DNA of 64,000 bases, from NCBI GenBank assembly GCA_030728985.1, contig JANQYI010000002.1, positions 12,639-76,638 on the forward strand, given 5' to 3'. Under the pieces are notes generated by a model, which had not been told where the DNA came from, did not search any database, and was given only the letters and a program-made list of their open reading frames with translations. The DNA comes from Burkholderiaceae bacterium (GTDB lineage: Bacteria > Pseudomonadota > Gammaproteobacteria > Burkholderiales > Burkholderiaceae_B). A program made the translations under genes and the position numbers. Within the stretch, counting starts at the first letter, position 1. Each line of letters starts with the position of its first letter. Shown here one piece after another: positions 38,781 to 48,049 of the stretch.

Positions 38781-40319
38781 ATGGCAAGACAATCTCCAAC
38801 TTCGGTTCGGCCCCTGCGTAGGTTGACACGAGTGATGGCATGCGCGCTATCCCTAGTCTTACCTTGTTCTTCCGGCTGGGCCCAGCCGTCCGCCGCCCCC
38901 TCGATGGGTTCACCTGCGTCTGCCGAGCTTTCCCCCGCCGTGGAGCGCAAGCTCGGCGAGGCCATTATGACTCAGGGACGACGCGATCCCGAATACATCA
39001 GTGATCCGGACATGAGTCAGTATCTCGAAAACATGGGTCGTAAGCTTGGTGCCTATGCACCGGGTGGCGCGCCTCAGATCGAGGTGTTTGGCGTCCGCAA
39101 TCCGGAAATCAATGCGTTTGCGATGCCGGGCGGCTTTATTGGCGTGCATACAGGGTTGATCGTTGGTTCTGGCTCTGAGTCAGAGGTCGCGGGTGTGGTG
39201 GCGCATGAAATTGCTCACGTGACACAACGTCATATCGCGCGCGGACTCACCCAGCAACGACAAAGCGGTCATATCGCGCTGGCGTCGATTGCAGCAGCCC
39301 TGCTAGCGGCCGTGGTGCCCGGCGGCGGGCAGGCTGCCATGGGCATCGCGGCGTTTGGTCAGGCTGCGGCGATTGATCGTCAGCTTGGCTTTTCTCGCGA
39401 GGCCGAGCAAGAGGCCGACCGCAACGGTGTTGAGATGCTGCGCAAAGCTGGTTATGACCCGAGCGGCATGGCCGCGATGTTTGGTCGGTTGTCTAAGGCT
39501 TCCAGTTTGAACGAGGGTCGTGGCGGTGGCGCCTATGTGTCAACCCACCCCTTAAGCTTGCAACGCATGTCCGACATGCAGAATCGTGTTCGTCAGTATG
39601 GTCCTGCGGGAAGCCAAAATGAGGATGAATATTGGTTTATTCGTGCCAAATCGCGCGTGGTTCAGGCGGTTGATCCGCGCGCACTGCGCCAGGCACAGGA
39701 GCAACTCGAGGACGAGGCTCGGACCCCCGCGCAGCACGCAGGTGTTGCGCCGACTGTTGCGCGCCGCGCCGCGGCTTGGTACGGTGTATCGCTTGCGGCA
39801 CTCGCCAGACAAGATTCTGCGGCGGCTGCCTCGGCCCTGACGCAAGCACAAGCCCTGATGCCTCAATCACCCTATATCGAGTTACAGCGCGTCGATATCG
39901 AGTTGGCGCGCAAGCAGGTGGCATCCGCACTCAAGATGGCGCAAGCCGCGCATAAGCGCTGGCCCCAAAGACGTTCATTTGTTTTGCGTACCGCGCAGAG
40001 TTTGCAGTTGCTGGGGCGGGATACCGAAGCCGTGGCGTTTTTAAACGCACAAATCAAACGTTGGCCCCAGCAAGAGCCCGAATTTTATAAGATGCTGGCG
40101 ATGAGCCAAGATCGAATCGGGGAGCGTGTTCAAGCTCGGCAGACGATGGCGATCTATTATGAAAAACTGGGTGCCTTGCCCTCAGCTTTTACGCAACTGC
40201 AACAAGCCAGAGCAATGTCCCAAGACTTTTATGTGCAGTCGCAAATCGACGCCAAAATGCGCGAACTCTCAAGCCGCATCGCCGAAGATCGTAGGCTGCT
40301 TGAACGATTTCGCTCCTAA
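38781..40319 (+). CDS. M48-family periplasmic metalloprotease with TPR domain (BepA-like)
   Basis: 512 residues. Signal peptide of about 37 residues ending SSGWAQ. Zinc metalloprotease motif VVAHEIAHVTQRH near residue 139 (two His, catalytic Glu) and downstream EAEQEADRNGVEML with the third ligand. C-terminal half is a series of TPR-type helical pairs (about 330-500). BepA-type proteins assist and proofread outer membrane protein assembly. Divergent from galU. Its TAA interlocks with the next gene's TAG in CTAA at 40316-40319. Confidence 0.92.
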   Translation: MARQSPTSVRPLRRLTRVMACALSLVLPCSSGWAQPSAAPSMGSPASAELSPAVERKLGEAIMTQGRRDPEYISDPDMSQYLENMGRKLGAYAPGGAPQIEVFGVRNPEINAFAMPGGFIGVHTGLIVGSGSESEVAGVVAHEIAHVTQRHIARGLTQQRQSGHIALASIAAALLAAVVPGGGQAAMGIAAFGQAAAIDRQLGFSREAEQEADRNGVEMLRKAGYDPSGMAAMFGRLSKASSLNEGRGGGAYVSTHPLSLQRMSDMQNRVRQYGPAGSQNEDEYWFIRAKSRVVQAVDPRALRQAQEQLEDEARTPAQHAGVAPTVARRAAAWYGVSLAALARQDSAAAASALTQAQALMPQSPYIELQRVDIELARKQVASALKMAQAAHKRWPQRRSFVLRTAQSLQLLGRDTEAVAFLNAQIKRWPQQEPEFYKMLAMSQDRIGERVQARQTMAIYYEKLGALPSAFTQLQQARAMSQDFYVQSQIDAKMRELSSRIAEDRRLLERFRS

Positions 40320-41497
40320 GTCGGTAGGGCTTTTTTCGTATCGGAAAAAAAAGTGGCGAGCCGTTTAGGCAGCCACGACAAATTGCCTGGCCACATCCCG
40401 GTGACAAAGCCAACATGCCCACCAAGGGCAGGTTGATGAAAGACGACACTGGCGCTCCCGTAGGCGGGGCCTGGCAGCATTTGTTCAGGAAGAAAAGGAT
40501 CGTTGCGCGCGTTCAGAATCAGCGTTGGCGTGAGGATGTGTTTAAGCCAGGGCTTTGAGGAGGATTGGTGCCAATAGTCCTCTGCGTCTCTAAAGCCATG
40601 CATAGGTGCCGTATAGACATTATCAAAATCACGTAGGTCGCGCGCTTGATTGAGCCGCATCACATCGATCACCCCCGGAAATCGGCGAGATTTTTCAAGT
40701 ACTTTGGGTTTGAGCGTGCGTAAAAAATATCTCGAATAAATCTCTCGGTTAAAGACATTGTCAGATAAGTGGTTGCCCGCAGCGACCAGATCCAAAGGTG
40801 CGGAAACGGCCGCAGCGGCGCGCAGCCAGCTGAATTGTGCCGCTGTTTCGCCCAGCGTTTTGAGCAGAGCGTTGCCGCCCAAAGAAACACCAATCGCATG
40901 CCATTGCGCTTCGGGCGCACGTTGCCTGACCGTTTTGAGGATGAACGCGATCTCCTCCGAGTCTCCGGAGTGATAGGCGCGTGCCAAACGGTTGGGAAAG
41001 CCCGAACAACCTCTGAAATGGGCGACGACGACGAGCCAGCCTGTGGCCAGAAAATATTGGGTAATGGATTGGGCATAGCGGCTTTGGCTGCTGCCTTCGA
41101 GTCCATGCAGCAAGAGCAAGGCAGGCTGGGCAGGGCTTGTATGAAGCCGTTCTTGATCCGTAGGCGTGATCCAGCGCACGGCTGCAGTGTGTGCAAGCGC
41201 AGGATCTTGTTGACGCCTCACGCGTAATTGCAATGCAGGGGCGTTCCAGTCCAGATCGAGGAAATCACCATCGGGTGTATCGACCCGCTCCCGCACAAAT
41301 CTGATGCGGTTAAAGGGGGCTGCGAGGGCGCCGAATAGTGTTTGCGACTGTCTGTCAGGTAGCCATATCGGCACCGGGCAAGGGGCCAGATCGAGCGCGG
41401 CTTTTAGGGGCGCGTCATCCAGGGTGGGCACATCGTGAGAGTCTGCGGTCACGGGGAGCTGGGTGTCAGTGTAGGAGTCCCGAACTTTCTTGCACAT
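40316..41497 (-). CDS. YheT-family alpha/beta hydrolase
   Basis: 393 residues from the ATG at 41497; an in-frame ATG at 41533 would overlap the next gene further. Alpha/beta hydrolase: LLLLHGLEGSSQSRYAQS (oxyanion region), VVAHFRGCSGFPN, nucleophile Ser in GVSLGGNALLK near residue 210, LNARNDPFLPE (Asp) and the final His in ALGGHVGFV. The YheT group is a predicted esterase with unknown substrate. Its start overlaps the 3' end of the NTF2-like gene by about 32 bases, suggesting coupling. Confidence 0.9.
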   Translation of the reverse strand: MCKKVRDSYTDTQLPVTADSHDVPTLDDAPLKAALDLAPCPVPIWLPDRQSQTLFGALAAPFNRIRFVRERVDTPDGDFLDLDWNAPALQLRVRRQQDPALAHTAAVRWITPTDQERLHTSPAQPALLLLHGLEGSSQSRYAQSITQYFLATGWLVVVAHFRGCSGFPNRLARAYHSGDSEEIAFILKTVRQRAPEAQWHAIGVSLGGNALLKTLGETAAQFSWLRAAAAVSAPLDLVAAGNHLSDNVFNREIYSRYFLRTLKPKVLEKSRRFPGVIDVMRLNQARDLRDFDNVYTAPMHGFRDAEDYWHQSSSKPWLKHILTPTLILNARNDPFLPEQMLPGPAYGSASVVFHQPALGGHVGFVTGMWPGNLSWLPKRLATFFSDTKKALPT

Positions 41498-41897
41498 CGA
41501 ATGCATTGGCCTGTGCGGGCGCTGCCGAAGCATGGTGCATCACGAGACGCCAGCCTGTCGGGCCTTTGTGGTAGACGTTGGTCGCATAACAATGCGCGAC
41601 CTCGGTGTTTTGTGCACCCTGCACGGTGATTTGTTCGATCAAAGAATGCACTGCGCCCATCATGCTGTGCAGCACCGTGGGGGCGGAGGGGCGAATCGCC
41701 AGACCGCCATTGGCCAAAATTTCTTGCCATGATTCTTTGATGGCATGCAAACCAACGACTCTCAGGCCGCCGGGATGGACACAAATGATTTCCTCGTCAT
41801 CCGCCCAGACTTGCATGAGTCTGGGCAGGTCGGCGCGCTCCAGCGCATCGTAAAACGCGAGTTCTGCTTCTTCGGCGGTGGCAAATATGTTGGGCAC
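41466..41897 (-). CDS. SnoaL/NTF2-like protein
   Basis: 143 residues. Starts with AEEAELAFYDALERADLPRLMQVWADDEEIICVHPGG, the usual pattern of NTF2-like cone-fold proteins of the ketosteroid isomerase/SnoaL type. The His-Pro-Gly-Gly after the first strand is common in the subgroup annotated as DUF4440-like. No cofactor motif; role unknown. Just upstream of the YheT-like hydrolase. Confidence 0.85.
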   Translation of the reverse strand: MPNIFATAEEAELAFYDALERADLPRLMQVWADDEEIICVHPGGLRVVGLHAIKESWQEILANGGLAIRPSAPTVLHSMMGAVHSLIEQITVQGAQNTEVAHCYATNVYHKGPTGWRLVMHHASAAPAQANAFDVQESSGLLH

Positions 41898-41915
41898 AGA
41901 GATCTTTTGCTGTGT

Positions 41916-42125
41916 TTAGTGGGCGTGAATCACGGTGCCTTCGGCGAGTTTGTATTCGGTGCTGCAGTAGGGGCATTTGACCGAGCCTGTGTCGACAATG
42001 TCTAGAAAGACGCGCGGGTGCATGCTCCAGAGCGGCGCCTTGGCGCCAGGGCAATGGAGGGGTAAATCCCCTGCAGTGACGATTACAGGGCTTTGGTTTT
42101 TGCTGGCATTAGATGCTTGGGTCAT
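41916..42125 (-). CDS. Zinc-finger CHCC domain protein
   Basis: 69 residues. One His and three Cys make the CHCC zinc site: LPLHCPGAKAPLWSMHPRVFLD, then VKCPYCSTEYKL. This is the zf-CHCC family, related to the small NDUFS6 subunit of complex I in mitochondria. 18 bases upstream of the NTF2-like gene. Role in this organism unknown. Confidence 0.9.
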   Translation of the reverse strand: MTQASNASKNQSPVIVTAGDLPLHCPGAKAPLWSMHPRVFLDIVDTGSVKCPYCSTEYKLAEGTVIHAH

Positions 42126-42220
42126 GCGTCTTCTCTACACTCAAATTCAATCACCGCATTGTACCAAGCAGGAGGTCTACAATACTGAAAAATATCTATC
42201 TTTAGCTGATCGCAACTCTT

Positions 42221-42970
42221 TTGTCTTCCCCGTTCACTTCGCAGCAAACATCATCTTCGCTCAACGCTCAGCGTCGAGCCGCCATGCGCGCTGGATTCAA
42301 GGCGGTCAGCCCCGGCTTGATCGCCTTGGCGATTTGGGGTGTCGTGACCGGTATCGCCATGGTCAAGGCCGGTCTGACCGAAACGCAGGCGATCGCGATG
42401 TCCCTGCTGGTCTATGCTGGATCGGCTCAGCTCACGGCACTGCCTTTGCTGGCAGCTGGGGCGCCAATTTGGCTGATCTTTACCGCGGGCATTATCGTCA
42501 ATCTTCGCTTTCTCATTTTCGGTGCCGCGCTTCATCCTTTCTTTCGAGATCTGACTTGGCGCAAACGCTTACTTCTGGGTTATATGAGTGTCGATGTTTC
42601 GTTTGTTGTCTTTATGTCTCGTTTTGCGGATGCACCCAAAAAAGGAACGCTGGAACAGCGTTGGTTTTTTATCGCGACAGTGCTGTCATCCTGGGTGGTC
42701 TGGCAAGTCACTTCGGTGGTTGGTATCGCACTTGGAGCGATTGTGCCGGTCTCATGGTCCCTTGAGTTTGGGGCTGTCTTGGCACTCATGGCGATGATGC
42801 TGCCCCACATTACGTCCAAACCAATATTGATTTCTGTGGTCGCTGCGGGGGTCACGGCCTGGTTGACGCAATTGTGGCCTCTGCGGCTGGGTTTGCTTGC
42901 CGCTGTGGTGGTTGGGATTGCGGCGGGGATGTGGTCCGAGAGACGCGTTAAGCCCAAGGTAAAGGCCTGA
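42221..42970 (+). CDS. azlC: Branched-chain amino acid exporter large subunit, AzlC family
   Basis: 249 residues from a TTG at 42221; ATG at 42284 is the next choice and would start at MRAGFKAVSPG, but homologues as I recall carry a longer N-terminus. About seven membrane segments; typical YAGSAQLTALPLLAAGAPIW and NLRFLIFGAALHPFF. Pairs with AzlD to export branched-chain amino acids. Stop and next start overlap as TGATG. Confidence 0.9.
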   Translation: MSSPFTSQQTSSSLNAQRRAAMRAGFKAVSPGLIALAIWGVVTGIAMVKAGLTETQAIAMSLLVYAGSAQLTALPLLAAGAPIWLIFTAGIIVNLRFLIFGAALHPFFRDLTWRKRLLLGYMSVDVSFVVFMSRFADAPKKGTLEQRWFFIATVLSSWVVWQVTSVVGIALGAIVPVSWSLEFGAVLALMAMMLPHITSKPILISVVAAGVTAWLTQLWPLRLGLLAAVVVGIAAGMWSERRVKPKVKA

Positions 42971-43299
42971 TGGAAAATAACGCTTATTTTTATACTGCGA
43001 TCATCTTGCTGGCATTGTGTACGGCAATCAGCCGTGCCGGTTATTTTTTGTTTGGGCATCACCTTCCTTTGCCTGACGGGTTGCGCAGTGCCTTGCGATA
43101 TGCCCCTTTGGCCGCGCTGGCCGGGATTGTGATTCCAGAGTTATTGCCTTGGCATCCTATTGAGGGACCTCAGGTGGATTTGCGCCTGCTTGCGGCAGCA
43201 ATCGCGGTTGGCGTCTTTTTGTGGACGCGAAATGGGTTCCTGCTGATCGTTTCCGGTATGGGCGCGTTATGGCTTTCTCGCTGGGTGTTTGGACTCTGA
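42970..43299 (+). CDS. azlD: Branched-chain amino acid exporter small subunit, AzlD family
   Basis: 109 residues with four membrane segments. Contains the AzlD pattern ALCTAISRAGYFLFGHHLPLPDGLRSALRYAPLA-type start, though no run is quoted in full, and ends LWLSRWVFGL. It works with AzlC, whose stop codon overlaps its ATG by one base. Confidence 0.92.
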   Translation: MENNAYFYTAIILLALCTAISRAGYFLFGHHLPLPDGLRSALRYAPLAALAGIVIPELLPWHPIEGPQVDLRLLAAAIAVGVFLWTRNGFLLIVSGMGALWLSRWVFGL

Positions 43300-43399
43300 C
43301 GCCGATTTTTTGACCCTTCGATGCCCGATATTTATGGCAAAAGCGGATGCATCTTGTCCGGCTGCGTTACACTGACGGGTGATTTCTTTAAATAATTCA

Positions 43400-44893
43400 A
43401 TGACTTCAAACACTCAAATCCCCATTCCGGACGAAATCTCACCGGCTGTTCCAACGTTCGCCGAGATCGGGCTCCATCCTTCTATCTTGCAGGCGGTCGC
43501 GGATACGGGATACACCATACCGACGCCCATTCAGGCTCAGGCGCTGCCCTCTGTGATGGCGGGTAATGACGTGATGGGAGCTGCTCAGACCGGTACCGGG
43601 AAAACAGCGGCCTTTACCCTGCCCATTTTGCATCGTTTGATGCCGATGGCCAATACGAGCGCTTCGCCGGCCCGGCACCCCGTTCGTGCCTTGATCCTGA
43701 CGCCAACCCGAGAGCTGGCGGATCAGGTCTACGAGAGTGTCAAGCGTTATGGCCTCAAGACCCCTTTGCGCTCGACCGTGGTGTTTGGGGGGGTGGATAT
43801 TGGTCCCCAAAAAGAAGCCTTACGCAATGGTTGCGAGGTCTTGATTGCCACACCCGGACGCTTGTTGGATCACGTCGAACAGCGCACTGTCAATCTGAGC
43901 CAAGTGGGTATTTTGGTGTTGGACGAGGCCGACCGGATGTTGGATATGGGCTTTTTGCCCGATCTCGATCGCATTATGCGTATGCTGCCCGCAGAACGAC
44001 AGACGCTTCTGTTTTCAGCGACCTTCAGCAATGAAATTCGCAAGCTTGCCCGTACTTATTTAAAGAATCCGGTTGAAATCGAAGTGGCCCAACGCAACGC
44101 CACGGCTGATACGGTGACTCAGATTGCCTATGCGATGGCCGGCGAGGCCAAGCGCGCTGCCGTCGTGTACCTCGTCAAGTCACGCGGGCTCAAGCAAGTG
44201 ATTGTGTTTTCAAACACCAAAATCGGTACGAGTCGTCTTGCTCGTCAACTTGAACTCGATGGTGTGCGCGCCGAGTCGATTCATGGCGACAAATCCCAAG
44301 CAGATCGGATGAAAGCCCTCGAGGCCTTCAAAGCGGGCGAACTCGAAGTCCTCGTTGCGACAGATGTGGCGGCTCGCGGACTTGATGTGGCTGGAGTGCC
44401 CTGCGTGATCAATTACGATTTGCCGCATAGCGCCGAGGACTATGTTCACCGCATTGGCCGAACGGGCCGCGCAGGTGCAAGCGGCGAAGCGATTTCGTTC
44501 TTTTCGCCTGCCGAAGAAAAATATTTGATCGATATCGAAAAGCTCATCAAGGCACCCGTGACACGCGCCGTGTTGCAGATTCCTGGCGAGTTGCTTGTTC
44601 GCTCCCCGGTTCGCGACGATACGCGCTCCGCACGCGCATCGCGCAGCAGCACTGAGCGTTCGGGTAATCGCGCCAGCGATCGCGCTGGCAGTGGAGGTGC
44701 TCGACCAAGTCGCTATAGCGCTCCCGCCAAGCCCATCGATGAGTTTTTCCTTAAGCCGTACGAGCCCTCGCCATCCGCATTGGCCGCTGCTGCCCAGACG
44801 CCCGTCTTGGCTGGAAAAAAGCCTGCAATTCAGGCCAAACGGACTGTAGGTTTGTTGCTGGGCGGAGCGCCCAAAAAGTCAGAGTCACCCTAA
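43400..44893 (+). CDS. rhlE: DEAD-box RNA helicase RhlE
   Basis: 497 residues from the ATG at 43400; the upstream GTG at 43379 adds seven residues without support. Q motif PTPIQAQALPSVMAG, Walker A AAQTGTGKTAAFTLP near residue 65, LTPTRELADQV, TPGRLLDHV, VLDEADRMLDMGF (DEAD), SAT, and HRIGRTGRAG (motif VI). A basic Arg/Ser/Gly tail (about 405-450) follows, and the end is Pro/Ala rich. RhlE-type helicases act in ribosome assembly and RNA decay. Confidence 0.94.
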   Translation: MTSNTQIPIPDEISPAVPTFAEIGLHPSILQAVADTGYTIPTPIQAQALPSVMAGNDVMGAAQTGTGKTAAFTLPILHRLMPMANTSASPARHPVRALILTPTRELADQVYESVKRYGLKTPLRSTVVFGGVDIGPQKEALRNGCEVLIATPGRLLDHVEQRTVNLSQVGILVLDEADRMLDMGFLPDLDRIMRMLPAERQTLLFSATFSNEIRKLARTYLKNPVEIEVAQRNATADTVTQIAYAMAGEAKRAAVVYLVKSRGLKQVIVFSNTKIGTSRLARQLELDGVRAESIHGDKSQADRMKALEAFKAGELEVLVATDVAARGLDVAGVPCVINYDLPHSAEDYVHRIGRTGRAGASGEAISFFSPAEEKYLIDIEKLIKAPVTRAVLQIPGELLVRSPVRDDTRSARASRSSTERSGNRASDRAGSGGARPSRYSAPAKPIDEFFLKPYEPSPSALAAAAQTPVLAGKKPAIQAKRTVGLLLGGAPKKSESP

Positions 44894-44919
44894 GGCACCA
44901 TTCAAGGGGGCGCGCGCGC

Positions 44920-45306
44920 CTAAGAACGCACGCCCTTCAGAAGCGTCAATAGGTTGTCGGGTAATGCTGTCTGTTGAGATTTCCCGGGTTCACGCATGGC
45001 TAAAATCAAGCGGTCAAGATGCTCGATATGCGGCAAAACCGTACCCATGAAGCGCACCAGCTCCTGAGTGATCATGGCGATGGTTGGAAAGTTTTCAACA
45101 TCTTCTTCTCCGAGGAGTTCGGGAAAATCCTCGATATCCACCCAAATGAAACACGCCTCCGGATGCGCTGCAGACAAGCCTTCAAACCTGGTTTGATACT
45201 CCTTGCACGTATCACACCATGCCGCGCAAAAACAGATCACGAGCATGGGGTCGGAGTCGCGAAGACGCTCAGCGAGGGCGGAGGTTTCAGGAAAGTAATA
45301 AGTCAT
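44920..45306 (-). CDS. Thioredoxin-like protein
   Basis: 128 residues from the ATG at 45306 (MTYYFPETSALA); a TTG 15 bases upstream is in frame. Active site CAAWCDTCKEY (Cys-Asp-Thr-Cys) near residue 27-30, DIEDFPELLGEEDVENFPTIA with the cis-Pro expected of thioredoxins. No signal peptide, so cytoplasmic. The WCDTC site differs from WCGPC of thioredoxin, implying a different redox role. Convergent with rhlE. Confidence 0.82.
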   Translation of the reverse strand: MTYYFPETSALAERLRDSDPMLVICFCAAWCDTCKEYQTRFEGLSAAHPEACFIWVDIEDFPELLGEEDVENFPTIAMITQELVRFMGTVLPHIEHLDRLILAMREPGKSQQTALPDNLLTLLKGVRS

Positions 45307-45395
45307 GTCAGCACAAGACAAAATGATTGTCTATGATAGCCGGAATTGATCAATTTTCGTTTTGATGGATCGCAGTCTTAAAGTGGACGTACACA

Positions 45396-46205
45396 ATGCA
45401 ACCTCATAATTCAATTTCTCCTTCTCAGTCATCCGATGCGAGGTCTGAAGGATTGTCGGGTGTGGGTTCGGCTTTTTGGCGGGCGCTTGTTTCCCAACTC
45501 CATCCCCGCATGCTGTTCGCGTTGTTGCTGCCTTTTTTGATTATGTTGGTGGGCGCGTTATTGTTGCTCTGGTTGGGGCTCGGTCCGCTGACAGACTGGC
45601 TCAATGCGCAGTTGAGCCAGTCCACCATGCTAATCGCGGCCAATGACTGGATGCTCTCCATGGGGTTGTTTTCTCTCGCCGGTCTCAAAGCGTGGCTGGT
45701 CCCGTTCGTCGTGGTGATCGTATTACTGCCAATCTCAGGTATTTTGGGTCTGACGGTTGCGGCGATTTTTGTTATGCCCATGGTGGTGACGCATGTGTCG
45801 CGGCAACACTTTCCCGGGCTGGCCTTACAAGGACAACATAGCTTGGTTGTCAGTGTTTGGAACGCGGTGTGGGTCAGTACGGTATTTGTCCTGGGTTGGT
45901 TGCTGACGCTGCCGTTTTGGTTGTTTCCTCCGCTGGGTTTACTGATCTCGCTGTTATGGTGGACCTTTGCCTTTTCCCGCATTATGCGAATCGACGCGAT
46001 CGTTGAGCACGCCACGACTCAGGAGCGATCGCTTTTGATCAAGCGAAACAGCACAGGTTTTTGGAGCATCGGAATGGTGTGCGCGGTCATGAATCTGATT
46101 CCACCGGCATGGATTTTTTTGCCTGTTTTTTCGGGTCTGGTCTACACCTATTATGGACTGGCTGCTTTGCAACGACTTCGCGCCGAGACAACCCTCGACA
46201 TGTAG
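45396..46205 (+). CDS. EI24/CysZ-like membrane protein
   Basis: 269 residues, four or more membrane segments (about 40-65, 85-105, 110-135, 160-195 and 225-250). The layout and the segment FPGLALQGQHSLVVSVWNAV match EI24-domain proteins, related to the sulphate transporter CysZ. The N-terminal 25 residues are Ser-rich and probably cytoplasmic. No sulphur-assimilation genes are near, so function is open. Confidence 0.78.
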   Translation: MQPHNSISPSQSSDARSEGLSGVGSAFWRALVSQLHPRMLFALLLPFLIMLVGALLLLWLGLGPLTDWLNAQLSQSTMLIAANDWMLSMGLFSLAGLKAWLVPFVVVIVLLPISGILGLTVAAIFVMPMVVTHVSRQHFPGLALQGQHSLVVSVWNAVWVSTVFVLGWLLTLPFWLFPPLGLLISLLWWTFAFSRIMRIDAIVEHATTQERSLLIKRNSTGFWSIGMVCAVMNLIPPAWIFLPVFSGLVYTYYGLAALQRLRAETTLDM

Positions 46206-46210
46206 GCATC

Positions 46211-46230
46211 CCCCCTTGGACGTGAGGGGG
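46211..46230 (+). terminator. Weak candidate terminator after the EI24 gene
   Basis: CCCCCT / AGGGGG stem of six pairs with an eight-base loop, followed by TCTGTATTTT. Short stem and interrupted U-run make this tentative. Confidence 0.35.
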
Positions 46231-46286
46231 TCTGTATTTTGTGATGAAATAGCGCATTATTTATTTGTTTTTTTATTGGATTGCAC

Positions 46287-47099
46287 ATGTCGGTCTCTCA
46301 AGGCAAAGCACGTTTCGGTTTGATCGTGGTTGGCGACGAAATTTTGTCTGGCCGCCGTCAAGACAAGCACTTCCCCAAAGTTGTTGAGTTACTCGGCGCG
46401 CGGGGTCTTCAGCTTTCTTGGGTTGAAATTCTTTCTGATGATCGCGAGGCGCTGACCGAGGCGCTGACCCGGAGTTTCGCGGGCAATGACATTGTGTTTT
46501 GCTGCGGTGGGATCGGCGCGACGCCCGATGACCACACGCGCCAGGCGGCTGCGGCCGCACTCGGACGGCCTTTGGCGCTTCACCCGTTTGCCGAAGAGCA
46601 AATTACGCTACGTTGCATTGAAAATGCGGCAAAAGGCCAAGGCACGGCCGACATGACGGCGCCTGAAAATGTGCAGCGCTTGCAGATGGGCTTTTTTCCA
46701 GAGGGTTGCGAGGCCGTTGTCAATCCCTTTAACCGGATTCCGGGATTCTTTATTCAACATCACACGTTTGTCCCTGGCTTTCCCGTGATGGCGTGGCCGA
46801 TGCTCGAAGCCACGTTGGACACACGCTATGCGCATCTCCACAACAAAGAAGAGCGCACAGAGTATTCTTTTATCGTCTACAGCATGCCGGAGTCGCGTAT
46901 TACCCCCGCTCTCGAAGCACTCGAGCAACAGTGGCCAAGCGTGCGGGCATTTAGCTTGCCTTCGGTGGGTGATGGAGGCGGTGTTCCACATATTGAACTT
47001 GGTGTCAAAGGCGAGCCTCTCGCAGCGGCTCAGGCCCTCGAGTTTTTGAGGAGCGAAGCGCAGCGACTTGGCGCACGTTTCGATCCGCCAACGCAGTAA
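46287..47099 (+). CDS. CinA-type molybdopterin-binding domain protein
   Basis: 270 residues from the ATG at 46287. Competence/damage-inducible protein A (MoCF_biosynth) domain: FGLIVVGDEILSGRRQDKH at the N-terminus and FCCGGIGATPDDHTRQAAA near residue 75. The C-terminal NMN-deamidase domain of full CinA is absent, which is usual for the single-domain group. Related to MoaB/MogA; real substrate not known. Confidence 0.88.
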   Translation: MSVSQGKARFGLIVVGDEILSGRRQDKHFPKVVELLGARGLQLSWVEILSDDREALTEALTRSFAGNDIVFCCGGIGATPDDHTRQAAAAALGRPLALHPFAEEQITLRCIENAAKGQGTADMTAPENVQRLQMGFFPEGCEAVVNPFNRIPGFFIQHHTFVPGFPVMAWPMLEATLDTRYAHLHNKEERTEYSFIVYSMPESRITPALEALEQQWPSVRAFSLPSVGDGGGVPHIELGVKGEPLAAAQALEFLRSEAQRLGARFDPPTQ

Positions 47100-47129
47100 T
47101 TTTTTCACAATATGGGATAGAATAATTTC

Positions 47130-47141
47130 TGTTGCGTTGCA
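47130..47141 (+). promoter_or_regulatory. Putative IclR-type operator, copy 1
   Basis: TGTTGCGTTGCA lies 16 bases before the IclR gene and just after a TAGAAT box (47118-47123). The same 12-base pattern TGTTGC(G/A)(T/C)TGCA occurs twice in opposite orientation at the phasin promoter, pointing to autoregulation. Confidence 0.5.
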
Positions 47142-47156
47142 ATAGAGGGTCATTCC

Positions 47157-48011
47157 ATGAATTCATCACATTCCGCGCGGCCGTTGCAGCCCCCATTGCA
47201 GATGGCTTCAACGCACTCCTTCGCTTCGCCGGCGCATACAAATGGTGGGCTGGGGATGGCGATTCAGGTGTTAGAGCGTGCGTCAGCGCTGCTCGATGCG
47301 TTGGCGGCACAACCGGATCCGGTGGCTCTCAAGGATTTGTCCAAAGTGACAGGGCTGCATCCATCGACCGCCCATCGCATATTGAACGATCTTGTCCTAG
47401 GTCGTTATGTTGATCGCGTGGATAATGGTTTGTATCAGCTTGGCATGAGATTGCTTGAGCTAGGATCTCTGGTCAAAGGGCGACTGAATGTTCGCGAGGC
47501 TGCGATCGATGCCATGCAGGCCCTGCATGCGGTGACCGGTCAAACGGTCAATCTTTCGGTCCAGCAAAGCGACGAGATTGTCTACATTGATCGTGCTTGG
47601 AGCGAGCGCTCCGGTATGCAGGTCGTGCGAGCGATTGGTGGACGCGCTCCGATGCACTTGACGTCAACCGGCAAGCTTTTTCTCTCCGCTGTCGATACCC
47701 GACAGGTCCGAGCCTATGCGGCGCGCACACATTTGGCCGGCAGCACGGTCAACAGTATTACTTCTCTCGAAGCGCTTGAACGCGAATTATCTCTCGTCCG
47801 TCAACATGGGTATGCCCGCGACAACGAAGAACTTGAGTTGGGCGTGCGCTGTATCGCCGCAGGTATCTATGACGATACGGGCAAATTGGTCGCCGGTTTG
47901 TCTATTTCAGCCCCCTCAGGTCGTCTTGAAGATGCGTGGATACCACAACTTGTCGCGACAGCGGGCAAGATTTCAGAGACGCTTGGCTACGATTCCGACT
48001 TGTCGAACTGA
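47157..48011 (+). CDS. IclR-family transcriptional regulator
   Basis: 284 residues. The first 35 residues are a low-complexity Ser/Pro/His-rich extension. Winged helix-turn-helix at about 45-95 (ALKDLSKVTGLHPSTAHRIL) and the IclR effector domain at about 120-275 (GRAPMHLTSTGKLFLSA, NEELELGVRCIAAGIYD). Directly upstream of a phasin gene with shared motif copies in both upstream regions, which suggests it controls itself and the phasin. Effector unknown. Confidence 0.92.
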   Translation: MNSSHSARPLQPPLQMASTHSFASPAHTNGGLGMAIQVLERASALLDALAAQPDPVALKDLSKVTGLHPSTAHRILNDLVLGRYVDRVDNGLYQLGMRLLELGSLVKGRLNVREAAIDAMQALHAVTGQTVNLSVQQSDEIVYIDRAWSERSGMQVVRAIGGRAPMHLTSTGKLFLSAVDTRQVRAYAARTHLAGSTVNSITSLEALERELSLVRQHGYARDNEELELGVRCIAAGIYDDTGKLVAGLSISAPSGRLEDAWIPQLVATAGKISETLGYDSDLSN

Positions 48012-48029
48012 GTATTGTTGCTTTTTTGA

Positions 48030-48041
48030 TGCAGCGCAACA
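48030..48041 (-). promoter_or_regulatory. Putative IclR-type operator, copy 2
   Basis: TGCAGCGCAACA on the plus strand is TGTTGCGCTGCA on the minus strand. It lies nine bases upstream of the phasin -35 box. Confidence 0.5.
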
Positions 48042-48049
48042 AAAAAGTG

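Noticed and set aside
45425-46015. Long open frame on the minus strand opposite the EI24 gene
   Set aside because: Low-complexity Asn/Thr/Ser text typical of the antisense of a membrane protein; the plus frame has clear helices.
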